Positions 10,166 to 20,860 of a DNA stretch of 64,000 nucleotides are shown here, piece by piece. The notes below the pieces were generated by a model. The model did not search any database and had not been told where the DNA came from. It saw only the letters and a program-made list of their open reading frames with translations. The stretch is taken from contig CM049316.1 in assembly GCA_026874595.1 (NCBI GenBank), positions 16,143,839-16,207,838 of the forward strand. The letters run 5' to 3'. Source of the DNA: Sipunculus nudus. Taxonomy: Eukaryota; Annelida; Sipuncula; Golfingiida; Sipunculidae. Each line of letters starts with the position of its first letter. The stretch's first letter is position 1. Made by a program: the position numbers and the translations under genes.

Positions 10166-12178
10166 ATATGCGCCCGATTGTCCTTGGACATTCATATTTT
10201 GCCCATAATAGTAGGCCATTTATTAGTAGAATATCAAAATATGATATCTTGGGCGTCGGCCTTTTGTATGATGAGTGTGTCAATGATGCATTATGAGTGT
10301 GAATGCCCGATGAGCTCATGTTTTCATTGATGTACCAGCGATAATGGCTGTGTTAAATCAAAGTGTATTTTTTAATATTTTCAAATTTCTATACCGACAC
10401 AGATTTAAATTAAATACTCATATCATCACTTTGAGCAGTGTGTTGGTGGAAACATATAAGCAAGCCAATATATTACTGCATAAGTATGGCAGTGTTCTTG
10501 GATTTATCAGATATAAAAAATTTGTGAAAACACAACCCAAATGGATTTTGAACGGTATTTCATATTTCTAATTTTCATACCAAGACATAGGCCTACAATG
10601 CTCATATGCTTCCACGTATACAAATTTTGTGGGACATTTAGATGTAAGTGTGCAAGTGAAAGTCTGGGACGCTTGTGTGTGAATGCCCAATGAGTTGTGT
10701 GGGAGTACTGTCATATGTGTGTGTCTGCCGGGCGGTCTTAAAGGATGGGCACACTGGGCACGTGGCCAAGGGCCCCAACGTTTGAGGGGGCCATAAGCAT
10801 GCAAATTTACATTGAGCTTTGAAACGTTTTGAAAATAATGATCATTATAAAAAACGAAAGCATTTTTTACAAGTTATTTAATATATTCATTTAATTACAG
10901 TGTTATGCAATTTTGTGTGTGCAAAGAACATACCTAAAAGCTGGTTTACGAGTGTTTACACTGCATATCAGTTGAATCGTATCGCAGGAGCTCCTGGCAC
11001 TCTATGAAACAGCAGAACTTGCTTGACGTCAGAGGATCAGTTGAATGTAATAATAAATAAATTATGATAATTAAATGGGCTCATTTACTGTCATTTGTCC
11101 ATGGTAACTCCGGTTAATTGTACCAATGTTAAACGAATTTGGTCATTATACAAATGATATTCTTTGTACAACTGCAAAAATATGAGGGTATAAACTGAGT
11201 ATACTAGTTTGTTTATCAAGCAAATACTCTTTAATCATCAATGAATGGGATGGTGTATTTTCTCATATTCAAGTGGTTATCATTCTATATAAAAATGTCT
11301 GAATTATTAAACCCTACAAAAGAGCGTAATTTTTATTAGAGTAAATTAGGTGTACCACCCCCCCCCCCCCATACAAGCTACCATAATTGTACTACTAATT
11401 GAATATCACTTTTTCTTATGCAAATGTATGTGTATCAGGGAATTTGAGGTGTTATACAGCCTGAACTAATCATATATTTTTAAACAGGAAGATGATATGA
11501 GGCTTTGATCATGAGTATACTATGTGTAGTTTTCGATAATTGGCATATAGGGGGCTCAGCCTATTCTTTCGTTTAGGGGCCAAAATGCTGTTATGACGAT
11601 CCTGTGATGGTGTTTGTGGGGGGGGGGGGCCGTTCACAACATAACTCACGCAGTCATGGGCCCATGAAATACTCGGATAAATCGTCATCTCCCAATTCAG
11701 GACCGACTTCAAGAAATATTCACTTGCACGAATGTACGTGGGTCAAATAAAAGTGATTGCACACAAGTCCGGCTTCATGTGCCGCGCAGTATGGCCTGTC
11801 CATCTTTACAGATTATGGTCGAGCACCCAGCACCTTGAAGTGAAGGTGTCCAGTACAGTGGTTATCTGAAATACTACTTGTGCACACCAGCAATTATAAA
11901 TCATTAACTGAAAGCGACGGTATTCAATATTTACACAAATTTTTTAAAAGTGTGCTCTTAGTTCGAAGGCGAGTGGATGCAATGCATATACGGGTTAGGC
12001 AAAATTCCGCAATAGGGATCTCTAACATGGATGAGGCATGCATCCATTGGGTTATATATTTCTAGTTTATTCATGAAGACAACGTTATAAAAGTTTTTAT
12101 TTCGTTACGCCCGGTAGAAGCTTTGTAGGTGTGAAGTAGCAACGTTTTAATTGGTCATAACTGGATCATAAGTAATTA
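10166..12178. other. Distal noncoding part of duplication A
   Basis: Matches 57180-58855 with many small indels. It contains C and G homopolymer tracts (about 11358-11370 and 11619-11628) and no frame conserved between copies. No gene seen. Confidence 0.6.
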
Positions 12179-12666
12179 TTTTAGCTGCTTCTCCGAAGGC
12201 AAACGAATTCTACTACAGGTTTGAAGCTCCTGTTGGTACAGGTTCTTTTACATGATATAAGCTTACAAGATACGACACTATTCGCAATATGGTACACATT
12301 GAATAGGAGTCTGACCTGGGTTGTATTAGGCCTAAATTGTGGTAAATTAAAAAAAAATGGTGATATTTCATTCACTTCGTGTACAGATCAGCTTAATTGA
12401 AATTTAGATATTATATGTATGGTTATCGTTCCTGCTTAATTGTATATCGTATAATTGTATATCCCAAAAAATTGTATAAAATAATGAAAACTAAAACTTT
12501 TTTTTATGTCTTCATAATAAAATAAACTGTTAATATGAATATATGATAAATGTATATATCGGGTAATTGTATAGTAAAATCCGTCCATCATGCACGACAA
12601 TCCCGGATATTCATTTGTGACAACGGTCTCAAGGACTACTGAACGAGCGGTGCGCAAATTAGATTC
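12179..12666. other. AT-rich spacer, nothing recognised
   Basis: Sequence immediately after the duplication breakpoint, with no match to the bases following 58855. Low complexity and AT-rich up to the start of the minisatellite. Confidence 0.5.
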
Positions 12667-14215
12667 TGATATTGTTAGCCCGAGTCCAGGACCCTAAAGA
12701 CCAAATCCGAGTCCGAGTAAAAGTCCGAGTCCAGGACCCTCCAGACCAATTCTGAGTGCGAATGAAAGTCCCAGTCCAGGACCCTCGGGACCAAATCCGA
12801 GTCCGAGTAAAAGTCCGAGCCCAGGGCACTTGTGACTAAGTTCGATTCTGAATAAAAGTCCGAGTCCAGGACCCTCCAGACCAAATCCGAGTCCGAGTAA
12901 AAGTCCGAGTCCAGGACCCTCGAGACCAAGTCCGAGTCTAAATAAAAGTCCGAGTCCAGGTCCCTCCAGTCCAAATCCGAGTCCGAGTAAAAGTCCGAGT
13001 CCAGGACCCTCGAGACCAAGTCCGATTCTGAATAAAAGTCCGAGTCCAGGACCCTCGGGACCAAATCCGAGTCCGAATAAAAGTCTGAGTCACGGACCCT
13101 CCAGGCCAAGTCTGAGTAAAAGTCTGAGTCCAGGACAATCTTTTTTCCCTTGGATTCAAGATGGTCTCGCCCTGCCCTGTTGCCTCGAGTCCTGATCTAA
13201 GAGTCCGAGTAAAAGTCCGAGTCCAGGATCCTCGAGACCAAGTCAAAGTAAAAGTCCGAGGCCAGGACACTCGAGACCAAGTCCGAGTCTGGGTAAATGT
13301 CGGGACAAGGAGTCTCGGGACAAAGTCTGAGTATATGTGACAGTCTTTTGGACTCGAGGGGTTAAGGAGTCCCTTGGACTCGAGATGGTCTCGCCCTGTC
13401 GCCTCGAGACCAAGTCTGAGTCCGAGTGAAAGTCCGAGTCTAGGACCCACGGGACCAAATCCGAGTCCGAGTAAAAGTCCGAGCACAGGGCACTTGTGAC
13501 TAAGTTCGATTCTGAATAAAAGTCCGAGTCCAGGACCCTCCAGACCAAATCCGAGTCCGAGTAAATGTCCGAGTCCAGGACCCTCGAGACCAAGTCCGAG
13601 TCTAAATAAAAGTCCGAGTCCAGGTCCCTCCAGTCCAAATCCGAGTCCGAGTAAAAGTCCGAGTCCAGGACCCTCGAGACCAAGTCCGAGTCTGAATAAA
13701 AGTCCGAGTCCAGGACCCTCGGGACCAAATCCGAGTCCGAATAAAAGTCTGAGTCACGGACCCTCCAGGCCAAGTCTGAGTAAAAGTCTGAGTCCAGGAC
13801 AATCTTTTTCCCTTGGATTCAAGATGGTCTCGCCCTGTCCTGTTGCCTCGAGTCCTGATCTAAGAGTCCGAGTAAAAGTCCGAGTCCAGGATCCTCGAGA
13901 CCAAGTCAAAATAAAAGTCCGAGGCCAGGACACTCGAGACCAAGTCCGAGTCTGGGTAAAAGTCGGGACAAGGAGTCTCGGGACCAAGTCTGAGTATATG
14001 TGACAGTCTTTTGGACTCGAGGGGTTAAGGAGTCCCTTGGACTTGAGATGGTCTCGCCCTGTCGCCCCGAGACCAAGTCTGAGTCCGAGTGAAAGTCCGA
14101 GTCTAGGACCCACGAGAACAAGTCCCAGTACAAGTCCGAGTCTAGGACCTTCAGGAATAAGTCAGAGTCCTTGAAAAAGTGAACTCAAGTTCATTCTAAG
14201 TGCGGACTCGAGTCC
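12667..14215. repeat. 45-bp minisatellite with 664-bp higher-order unit
   Basis: The basic unit is about 45 bases and combines GAGTCCGAGTAAAAGTCC with CCAGGACCCTCGAGACCAA; CCAGGACCCT recurs every 45 bases at its left end. A larger block repeats at 664 bases: TTCGATTCTG at 12841 and 13505, CAGGACAATC at 13131 and 13795, GTATATGTGA at 13331 and 13994. The block contains non-unit inserts such as TTGGATTCAAGATGGTCTCG. Because 45 is a multiple of three, long minus-strand frames appear in several registers ([15 protein letters not shown]-type repeats); because 664 is not, the frames break at each higher-order junction. Treated as noncoding satellite DNA. Confidence 0.93.
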
Positions 14216-15380
14216 TGCATCACTGATTGGTGGTCTCTTTATGCAACTCACGCACATTGTAATGGACATATATTACTATCATTTCAACAGGCATAGGGTA
14301 ACACCCAAGAAACAAACTGTTAACAAATTGGGAGTAATCTTGGTCATTATAATGTTTTTTGTTTTCAAAACCTTCCATTGTGACACAGGACGATTCCTCT
14401 GCCGGCCATCGACAGAAATTTGGACAAGCAATTACACTATAATAAGCCCCGAAAACGCTTCTACGCAGAAGGTCTTCCGTGCTCATGGTTGCGAGAGCTG
14501 TTTAAAAGACAACAATGACGTCAGCAAAGTCGATAACGTATGACGTCGCATTGACGTGACGTCACCAACTTGAATCGCTGTTCTCCATTGAATTTATCAT
14601 AGTCATAGTCATTGTGAACTGTCTTGCTTGAATTGTTTGTCTCATACAAATTACGTGCCAGGAATTATTATTCACTCGGTAGTCTGGGAATGGCTCCTGC
14701 AACCTATGGCCTACAACTTTTTTTTTTACTGTCTCCTTTGTATAAAAAAAATATCCCGGAAAATATGCTGACATGGGTACTGGTACAGACTACACGTGTT
14801 CTGTTTGCCAGATCTCTGCCAAATTATGCAAATTTTGTGATTTTCAGATGATTGACGGTTTACAATTCCAACGGTCACCTGATTAGTTGCTCGGTGGTCC
14901 ATTGCTTATGATAATTCATTGAATGAAAATGCGATTCAGGTCACATATAGTTAAAGGATAGGTCAATTTAACTGCAAACTGCAAAAAAACACTTGTTCGT
15001 TGCACATCATTCAGTAATAATACTGTTCGTTACTTTGTGTCTCCTGGGTCGTACAGCTTCTACATTTATTTCTGGATGTCATGATTTCTTTGCATGTGCA
15101 AACATAATTGTGTTTAATCGATTATGCAAAGACGGAACCAATTAATGAAGGAATACGTCCAAGCATCGATATGATCGATCAATTGGCACACCACTAGTTC
15201 TTATGTGTTACTAATGACCAAGTATACTTACACCAATACTTTTGTTTTAAGTGGACAACGGCGTTCCTGTACCGATAAAGTAACCCCCCCCCCTTAGATT
15301 AACAGGTATCTTTAACAGATCATCAAATAATATTAAACAGAATATAACTTATAATAATTTTTACCATTTTCCATATTAAT
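14216..15380. other. No gene seen
   Basis: Short overlapping frames on both strands (for example 14241-14543) lack recognisable motifs. A G/A-poor, C-rich run is at about 15285-15294. A palindromic CGATAT/GATCGATC cluster near 15166-15182 is unremarkable. Confidence 0.45.
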
Positions 15381-15965
15381 AATCCCCTGGCAACGAAGTT
15401 GCGAAAGGAATATAGTAACGCCTCTGTTCGTGCGTCCGTCAATCAGTCCGTCCGTCAGTTCGTCTGGAATTGGCTTGTGGATCGATTTCAAGCCAAACCG
15501 TTGGATGAAGAGCCTATCGATTTTGAGGTCACAGGGTAAAAGGTCACGGTCACAAGCCCCCTTCTTGAAAAAGCTTTTTTTTACTCATTTTAAGCAAAAC
15601 CGTTTAACCTAAATTTTTCATCTTGCATATATGGCTCACCCCACCCCCCCCCCCCCCCTGGATGAGGATCCCTTTTGATTTTGAGGTCACGGGGTAAAAG
15701 GTCATGGCAACAGGGCCAGCTTCTTGAAAAAGCTTGTGGATCCGTTTAAAGCCGAACCCGCCACCAAAACCTGTCCGTCTCATCTTGCTAATATGGCTCA
15801 CCCACCCATGGGTGAAGAACCCTATTAAGTTTGAGGTCACAGGAGCAAAGGTCAAGGCAAGACACCTGCACTCCTCATATTCACACTTTGTTATACACCC
15901 ATTCTAATTATGCCCCGTGCGAGGAGATGCTCCACTTTGCGGTGCCCTTCTTAAGATAATAAAGT
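15381..15965. repeat. CCGTCC/GGTCA dispersed repeat
   Basis: Begins near CCCCTGGCAACGAAGTTGCG, passes through a CCGTCCGTC-type pyrimidine stretch and contains about three internal units of 149-163 bases. Each unit carries GAGGTCAC, a spacer, then AAGGTCA and CTTCTTGAAAAAGCTT (GAGGTCAC near 15519, 15682, 15831). It ends near GCGAGGAGATGCTCCACTTTGCGG. Repeats of this style are widespread in marine invertebrate genomes; the exact family cannot be named without a library search. Confidence 0.7.
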
Positions 15966-16690
15966 TGGTATATGCACTGATGATTATTAGAGGAGAAATT
16001 TCTTTGGCACCCCTTCAGTTGTCCAATATGGAAATACGCCAACAATTATCTATTTTCTGAATGTTCCTTTTATACATCTTCGTTTAAGATTACAATTATT
16101 CTCCAGTCATCTTCCCTGTTATAATTGTAATCCTTGTTTTTTTTTTAATAACTTTATTAACTGTTTACTTAATATACTGGTGTCTACTGGTGTATGCACA
16201 GCTATTGAATATCCATAAGCGCTGTCCAAGCCCCACTCAGGAATCCTTTAGTTTCATATGCTGTGGATACAGCAATATGTTTCTACGAAATGAAGGGGTA
16301 ATATACGTTTTCGGAGAACTATATTATAAGAAAAGCTTAACAATATTTTTCGACTGCGCATACCGAGCTCTCAATAACATATATACAGTGCCAACCTGAC
16401 AAAACGAAAAGGTCGCAAACGGATCTCGGCCAATGTGAGTTTCAAAAACTTTGTGTTAACTATTCCATAGGGGAACAACACTATGATTTTTACAGTTTAG
16501 TAAATGTGAACACGTTGATTGGAATATTTCCCTCAAGTTGACTCAAACATAGAGGATGATTTTATCAAATAATTTGGTCATAAATATCGGAAATATTGGG
16601 CAACTTTATTACTTGAGATCCATTTCCGTTCTTGAAATTATTCGTTTGTAAACGTATGTTTCATAACGGGTATTTAAAATTTTTAAGTTA
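15966..16690. other. No gene seen
   Basis: AT-rich sequence with a poly-T run near 16139. One short open frame (about 16190-16399) has no recognisable motif. Confidence 0.4.
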
Positions 16691-16700
16691 CATTTTTCAG

Positions 16701-16806
16701 CTGTTGACATTTGATCAGCCTAAGTTCCAAGACCCTAACATTGAAAGTTTTGGCTCGAAAAGAGGCTGGCTTTACGTGGCAAAAGGCTGTTGCGGTTGCA
16801 CAAAAG
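16701..16806 (+). CDS. Candidate exon, PHB-depolymerase-like esterase, N-terminal part
   Basis: A 106-base exon-like segment between a strong acceptor (CATTTTTCAG ending at 16700) and a donor (AAAAG, then GTACAATC from 16807), open throughout. It reads LLTFDQPKFQDPN, then ESFGSKRGWLYVAKGCC. The order FDQ-x-x-F, an S-x-G element, then G-W-L-Y-V-x-K-x-C resembles the start of the poly(3-hydroxybutyrate) depolymerase/esterase family, where FDQ..F is followed by GYVYVP..C. This family degrades short polyester or related ester substrates and is usually secreted. The exon ends one base into a codon. The match is from memory of family motifs; a signal-peptide exon and the catalytic Ser region were not found. 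Confidence 0.38.
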
Positions 16807-17701
16807 GTACAATCTTGACAATAAAACGTTATTTTTGTCTCAGTATCAGTCCATATTAAACAATGAATACAGGAAATTCACTCAAACGGCAGGAAAACGT
16901 AAACTTAATCTGCGTGAGACAATGAGGAATTTTAGATGTCTAATTTTTTTCATATTTTTTTTTCTCAAAATCAGACTTTCAAATACAGTACGCTCTTACC
17001 ACAGTATAACATCGAAATAAAGCGGACTTATCTCTGTGAAACATTTCCTTGTCGCTAATATATAATACTGTTAACAAGCTAATACGATGCTATTGAGTAA
17101 GTAAAACATGTATTGTAAACGCTGAGGTACGATAATTGATCCTAATAAGACCTATACATATCAGGTTGTTCAAAGCTTCATGTACTATAAAATTAAATAG
17201 GGTGACGTAAGCATTTTGTACATGTCTGTATTTTGATTAAACAGACCTTTGAAAATATTCTTATTTTATAAGCATACATAATGATGGTAATCGTAGAATA
17301 ACGGTTTGGGTGTCAACTTAATATGTTACACACTCGTACCATTTAAATGGCCGTGAATAAATTTCTCATGTTTTTGCTTGGACCGTTCTTGCATTAAGAA
17401 CTTGTTCGTGAATGTCAGCTTGCAATGTTTGTTACACTAAATTGGCTTATTAAACCTAAACTTTCTAATTTCATCTTGCCGCCTCTATTTTGCTTTGCAT
17501 GGATGCCTCCAAGGAAAGTAAGTTAATTATCAATTTAATCTTTCTAGAAAGTAATATATGGATTAATGAAAAGAGTATATACATAAATGTATAAGATATA
17601 TAAGATTAACGAATGAAAAGATCAAGAAATTATTTCACCTATGAATCACTGTGTCACCAAAATAAAACTTTATTGCATCAGATCTTAAGTTACTTCTCTA
17701 G

Positions 17702-17843
17702 ATACATAACTAGTAATAGAGATGTTAAAAATGACATCATTATGGCATTCCCACAAGTCATCAGCAGCGCCTCAAACCCCAGTGGATGCTGGGATTGTTG
17801 CGCTTACGACGAGGACCTTATGTACCCTGATGAATCTGGAAAG
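17702..17843 (+). CDS. Candidate exon, PHB-depolymerase-like esterase, middle part
   Basis: Open segment between an acceptor (TTACTTCTCTAG ending at 17701; a second AG lies 9 bases on) and a donor (GGAAAG, then GTAAAA from 17844). It reads NDIIMAFPQVISSASNPSGC, followed by WDCCAYDEDLMYPDESGK. In the PHB depolymerase/esterase family the typical run is N-x-I-x-V-x-x-P-Q, then NP-x-G-CWDWWGY, so spacing and order agree well. The WDWWGY aromatic motif is WDCCAY here, suggesting a divergent or decaying gene. It lies about 0.9 kb after the exon at 16701 on the same strand; the exon expected between them (with the HGC-type motif) was not identified. Confidence 0.5.
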
Positions 17844-18308
17844 GTAAAACTAGAAAACAGAACTGAAATACAAACTATTTAATTTCTGTCAGGGCAAAGA
17901 TCTATACTTGTAATAAGTAGGCATGACCCCTCGAGTAATCGCGACTTATGACACTAAATGTATGAGGTCCTTAAATCAACATTTATATAATCATATTTGG
18001 ATGGTGGTCAAATGATCAAAGTGAAGTATCGAGATATTTGTAAGAGATGGGTTGGTTTATTGCGAGTTTATTTAAAATGCCTTTGGAGTATTTCGTTGTG
18101 AAAGCGACTGCGATTCCGTAATTCCAGGTTGTTGACATTAAGCGTTGAAGAACGGCCGGCAGAACCTGACCTTTAAAGGAATGGTAGACAGGCTGACTGG
18201 AGACAGGCCGTGAAGGTGTTACTCCAGAATTATATATCGTTATAGATGATATAAGTAAAATGATGGGTAATACTGATATCCATGAGTTTTATGTATAGAT
18301 CCCAGAAA

Positions 18309-18340
<32 letters not shown>

Positions 18341-18830
18341 CGGGAACGTCCATTTTTTAAGTTTTGAAAGCATGAGTATATACAAGCATGAAGTTATATA
18401 AAATACAAAGTCCTTGGCACTGAGTCAAGGCAGATAACGTGTGTGTGTACGTGCAAGTCTATAGCGGAAGCACATGGCCGCTAGAATTGGTCACTTTTGT
18501 GTTGCGTACATTAATTTGTAATGAGGTGAGACCCCTCATACCATCATATACTTATAGATATATGAATCGGCGCAGAATGAATAATGTGATGCTGGTTTTA
18601 AAAAAAACGTTTTATACAGGATCTTATATAGTGCTTTAGTTTAACATATGCATATACCCATAAATACCCCCAAAAAAGACGATTTTTGAGTTTAATTTAA
18701 AAGGCGTGGGCGTTTGTTTATAAGACAAATGCCCATGAGAGGCCTTCAATCTTTATTTTCTAGAACGTTATATTTTGTTGAAAGTTGGTCTGTTTTAGTT
18801 TTCCAATGTTTATTTATTATTCAAATATTG
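17844..18830. other. No further exon recognised; contains a (GA)n run
   Basis: Downstream of the esterase-like exon no segment with a GxSxG-type nucleophile was seen. A purine (GA)n tract is at 18309-18340. Short frames near 18439-18639 lack motifs. Confidence 0.45.
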
Positions 18831-19030
18831 TAAATGCTTGTTATATTTATCATATTAGTGATATAAAATACAACTTCTAGTACCGTTGGTAATAACAATC
18901 TACTGCTACCCGCACTGCAACTTAAAATAATAATAAAATTAAAAATTCTCACGGGGAGTTATTAATAGATATTAAATATGTATACACGACGGTCTAACTG
19001 GCATTGAGTTATTTAATCCAACTCCAACAC
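18831..19030 (+). repeat. Outlying duplicated patch A2
   Basis: Matches 59719-59915 in the same orientation, including AAATGCTTGTT, TTAGTGATATAAAATACAA, TAGTACCGTTGGTAATAAC and a CCCGCACTG element. The order relative to the main duplication is preserved, so this is probably a remnant of the same event after loss or insertion of intervening DNA. Confidence 0.7.
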
Positions 19031-19937
19031 TATCAACAAAAAGCATCTCCGGTTCATTATTATATATTACTCTGTTATAATTGATGGTGGTGCCACTCGG
19101 TCTTCCTTGCGGAACTCCTCTGTGTCCACGTCTAGGAAACGCTCATTCTTGGTCTTGAATTGTCGGAAAAGTGTGTCTAAGGGGGAAATTTAACATGCTC
19201 CCCATACATTATGTTTAATTGGACACTGGTTTGCGAACATCTATAAGGAACTCGGCAATATATCCAGTGGGTGAACAGGTAGCGCCATCTATTGAATGGG
19301 AATGAAATTACCCCACGCACACGGTCTCACAAGAGTGCGACACTGTTGGTGAGGGTTAGTAGGCTCCTACGTATACAGAGGGCGTAGGAATAAAGACCTA
19401 AGAAGAGGGAAATGCCGTTAATTCAATTACGTTGAATAATAGTTGTTTCAATCAAATTACACAAACATGTGTGTTTCTGTGGTAAGGACTTCACGGAATG
19501 CGTATTATTTGTAAGTATGTGCATGTGAAAAGTAAACAAACGGTATTTATTAATAATCTTACAAATTTTCATTTTTAAATTTTACAAGTAGTCCCTGTCG
19601 ACCCATATTGTCTAAGAGAAAGAGGTTCGTTTTGAGTAGAAACGAACTCTGGCGAAAAGGGGATCCATAAATACAAAATAATTAACAGGTAATAAGCTAG
19701 TAATGGTAAAGCCGCAAATAGAAGGCCACCAGCAGGCCGGATATTGTGCATGTCACAATGACATGTAGTATTCCTCGCGAGACTAGCATAAAGCACATCT
19801 GCTGATATTCCTTTAAAAAATCGAAATGGAACAAAAGTGAAAACCGACTTTTTAATGTTCAACATTAAATATATATGTAATTTAAATTGTTGTACGCTTA
19901 ATGTGGTGTATTATGGCTGGCCTGGCCTGGCGCGTGC

Positions 19938-19975
<38 letters not shown>

Positions 19976-20140
19976 TCAGAAACAACATTTTAAGTCCGTA
20001 TTTTATAAATAATTCATATGATCAGGGAAAAAGCATGATAATAAGTATGATAATGATATAATAATAATATAAAAATATATAAAAAAGCACTATATAAAAA
20101 GGGAAATCCTATCAAATGTATTATTTTACCTTCTTGAAAG
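19031..20140. other. No gene seen; (GA)n run
   Basis: A minus-strand frame of 96 codons (19575-19865) contains a hydrophobic stretch (LLFAALPLLAYYLLIILYLW) but no motif that identifies a family. A (GA)n microsatellite is at 19942-19971. Confidence 0.4.
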
Positions 20141-20143
20141 AAA

Positions 20144-20240
20144 TGTCCGAGCGGCTAGAGCTCAAACTTGTAAATTTCTATTGAAATACAAATAGCAATT
20201 TGTGACGCGCGGGGTTAATAGAGCCCTACCTTTTACTTGT
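20144..20240 (+). mobile_element. tRNA-like SINE remnant
   Basis: GTCCGAGCGGCTAGAGC resembles the A box and D-arm of class II tRNAs (Leu/Ser type), and a degenerate B-box-like GGGTTAATAGAGCCC follows about 70 bases on. This fits a tRNA-derived SINE head or a decayed tRNA copy rather than a functional tRNA, because the T-loop consensus is broken. Confidence 0.35.
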
Positions 20241-20269
20241 TTAGCCTAAAACTAAGACTCATTCAAGTC

Positions 20270-20500
20270 CGTTTAGAGTCAAACTGTTATGTCAAAGTAT
20301 GACTACAGTGAATCATTTTGATGCCTCTTTGAGTTAATGTAGTGAACCATGACTTTTTTTTACTGTTTTATTAAGATCATATGCTTTTGAGAATTGAAGA
20401 ACAACATTCCCCATATTTTCTGCGTTTACACAGGTGTGTCCAGGGAAATGAAACTGGCAAATCATACCTGGTAAGTTTCAGTGTCACAGCTGCATGGTCT
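20270..20500 (+). repeat. Outlying duplicated patch A3
   Basis: Matches 61620-61885 in the same orientation: TGACTACAGTGAA, ATTGAAGA-CAACATTC, and a nearly identical run TGCGTTT-CACAGG-GTG-CCAGGGAAA, then TAAGTTTCAGTGTCACAGCTG. The last part looks like a 37-base mini-exon (ACAG / GGGAAA..GAAACTG / GTAAGTTT), but in copy B the donor reads TAGTAAGT and the frame is also open through the donor, so it is recorded only as a repeat. Confidence 0.7.
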
Positions 20501-20639
20501 TTGTCGAAACCTCTGTGTATTTGCATACTTTTATGGGAACCAGCGAAGTGACGTCACGGTAGTGTGAGCCCATTCAAGCGTGATGGATAAGAATTGCTCT
20601 AAATGTTTCTGGAGAGCATTATTGTTGACAATACGTGGG

Positions 20640-20860
20640 GCCTGGGGTGTCGAGGAGAACACGCTTTGCTTTTTTTCCGTTGTCGACCAATGTTCGATTC
20701 CCCGCATGGTATTGAGAGTGGTTTGTCGTGGCCCATCAAAGATCAGCGTTTCTGCATCAGGTCCTCCGGTTTCTTTCACATCCAGAGACTACCGAACGTC
20801 ACCATTTGCGCCATGGAGAGTTTCATTTAGAGTTATAACTAGTTGTTCCATCCTTGTGAA
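20640..20860 (+). mobile_element. SINE-like segment with B box
   Basis: TGTTCGATTCCCCGCATGG (20691-20709) is a near-perfect Pol III B box followed by the CCCCGCATGG context seen after the B box in a common tRNA-derived SINE of gastropods. A following stretch (GGTTTGTCGTGGCCC, TCCTCCGGTTTC) resembles that SINE body. Overlapping open frames on both strands here are explained by this element. Confidence 0.45.

Larger units (their letters stand above)
1..12178 (+). repeat. Segmental duplication, copy A
   Basis: This tract matches 48298-58855 base for base over long stretches in the same orientation, covering the GPCR, its flanks, a GC-rich repeat and the terminal 2 kb. The left edge lies at or beyond the window start. 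The match ends near 12178/58855, just after a shared GGATCATAAGTA. Offsets shrink from about 48.3 kb to 46.7 kb because copy A holds a LINE (6274-8262) and an LTR element (8622-10165) that B lacks, while B holds an about 2-kb block (54905-56935) that A lacks. Those insertions therefore post-date the duplication. Divergence is modest in the GPCR and higher in noncoding parts. Confidence 0.93.

Noticed and set aside
9903-10330. Several overlapping plus-strand frames of 75-103 codons
   Set aside because: They lie inside the LTR or straddle its end and show no motif.
12675-13773. Long minus-strand open frames encoding SDSDL-type acidic repeats
   Set aside because: They follow from a 45-bp unit divisible by three; several registers are open at once and each higher-order block shifts the frame.
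19575-19865. 96-codon minus frame with a hydrophobic segment
   Set aside because: One hydrophobic stretch alone; no family motif, no splice support, and no counterpart in copy B.
20144-20240. Functional tRNA gene
   Set aside because: A-box region is good but the T-arm/B box is degenerate and acceptor stem ends do not pair.
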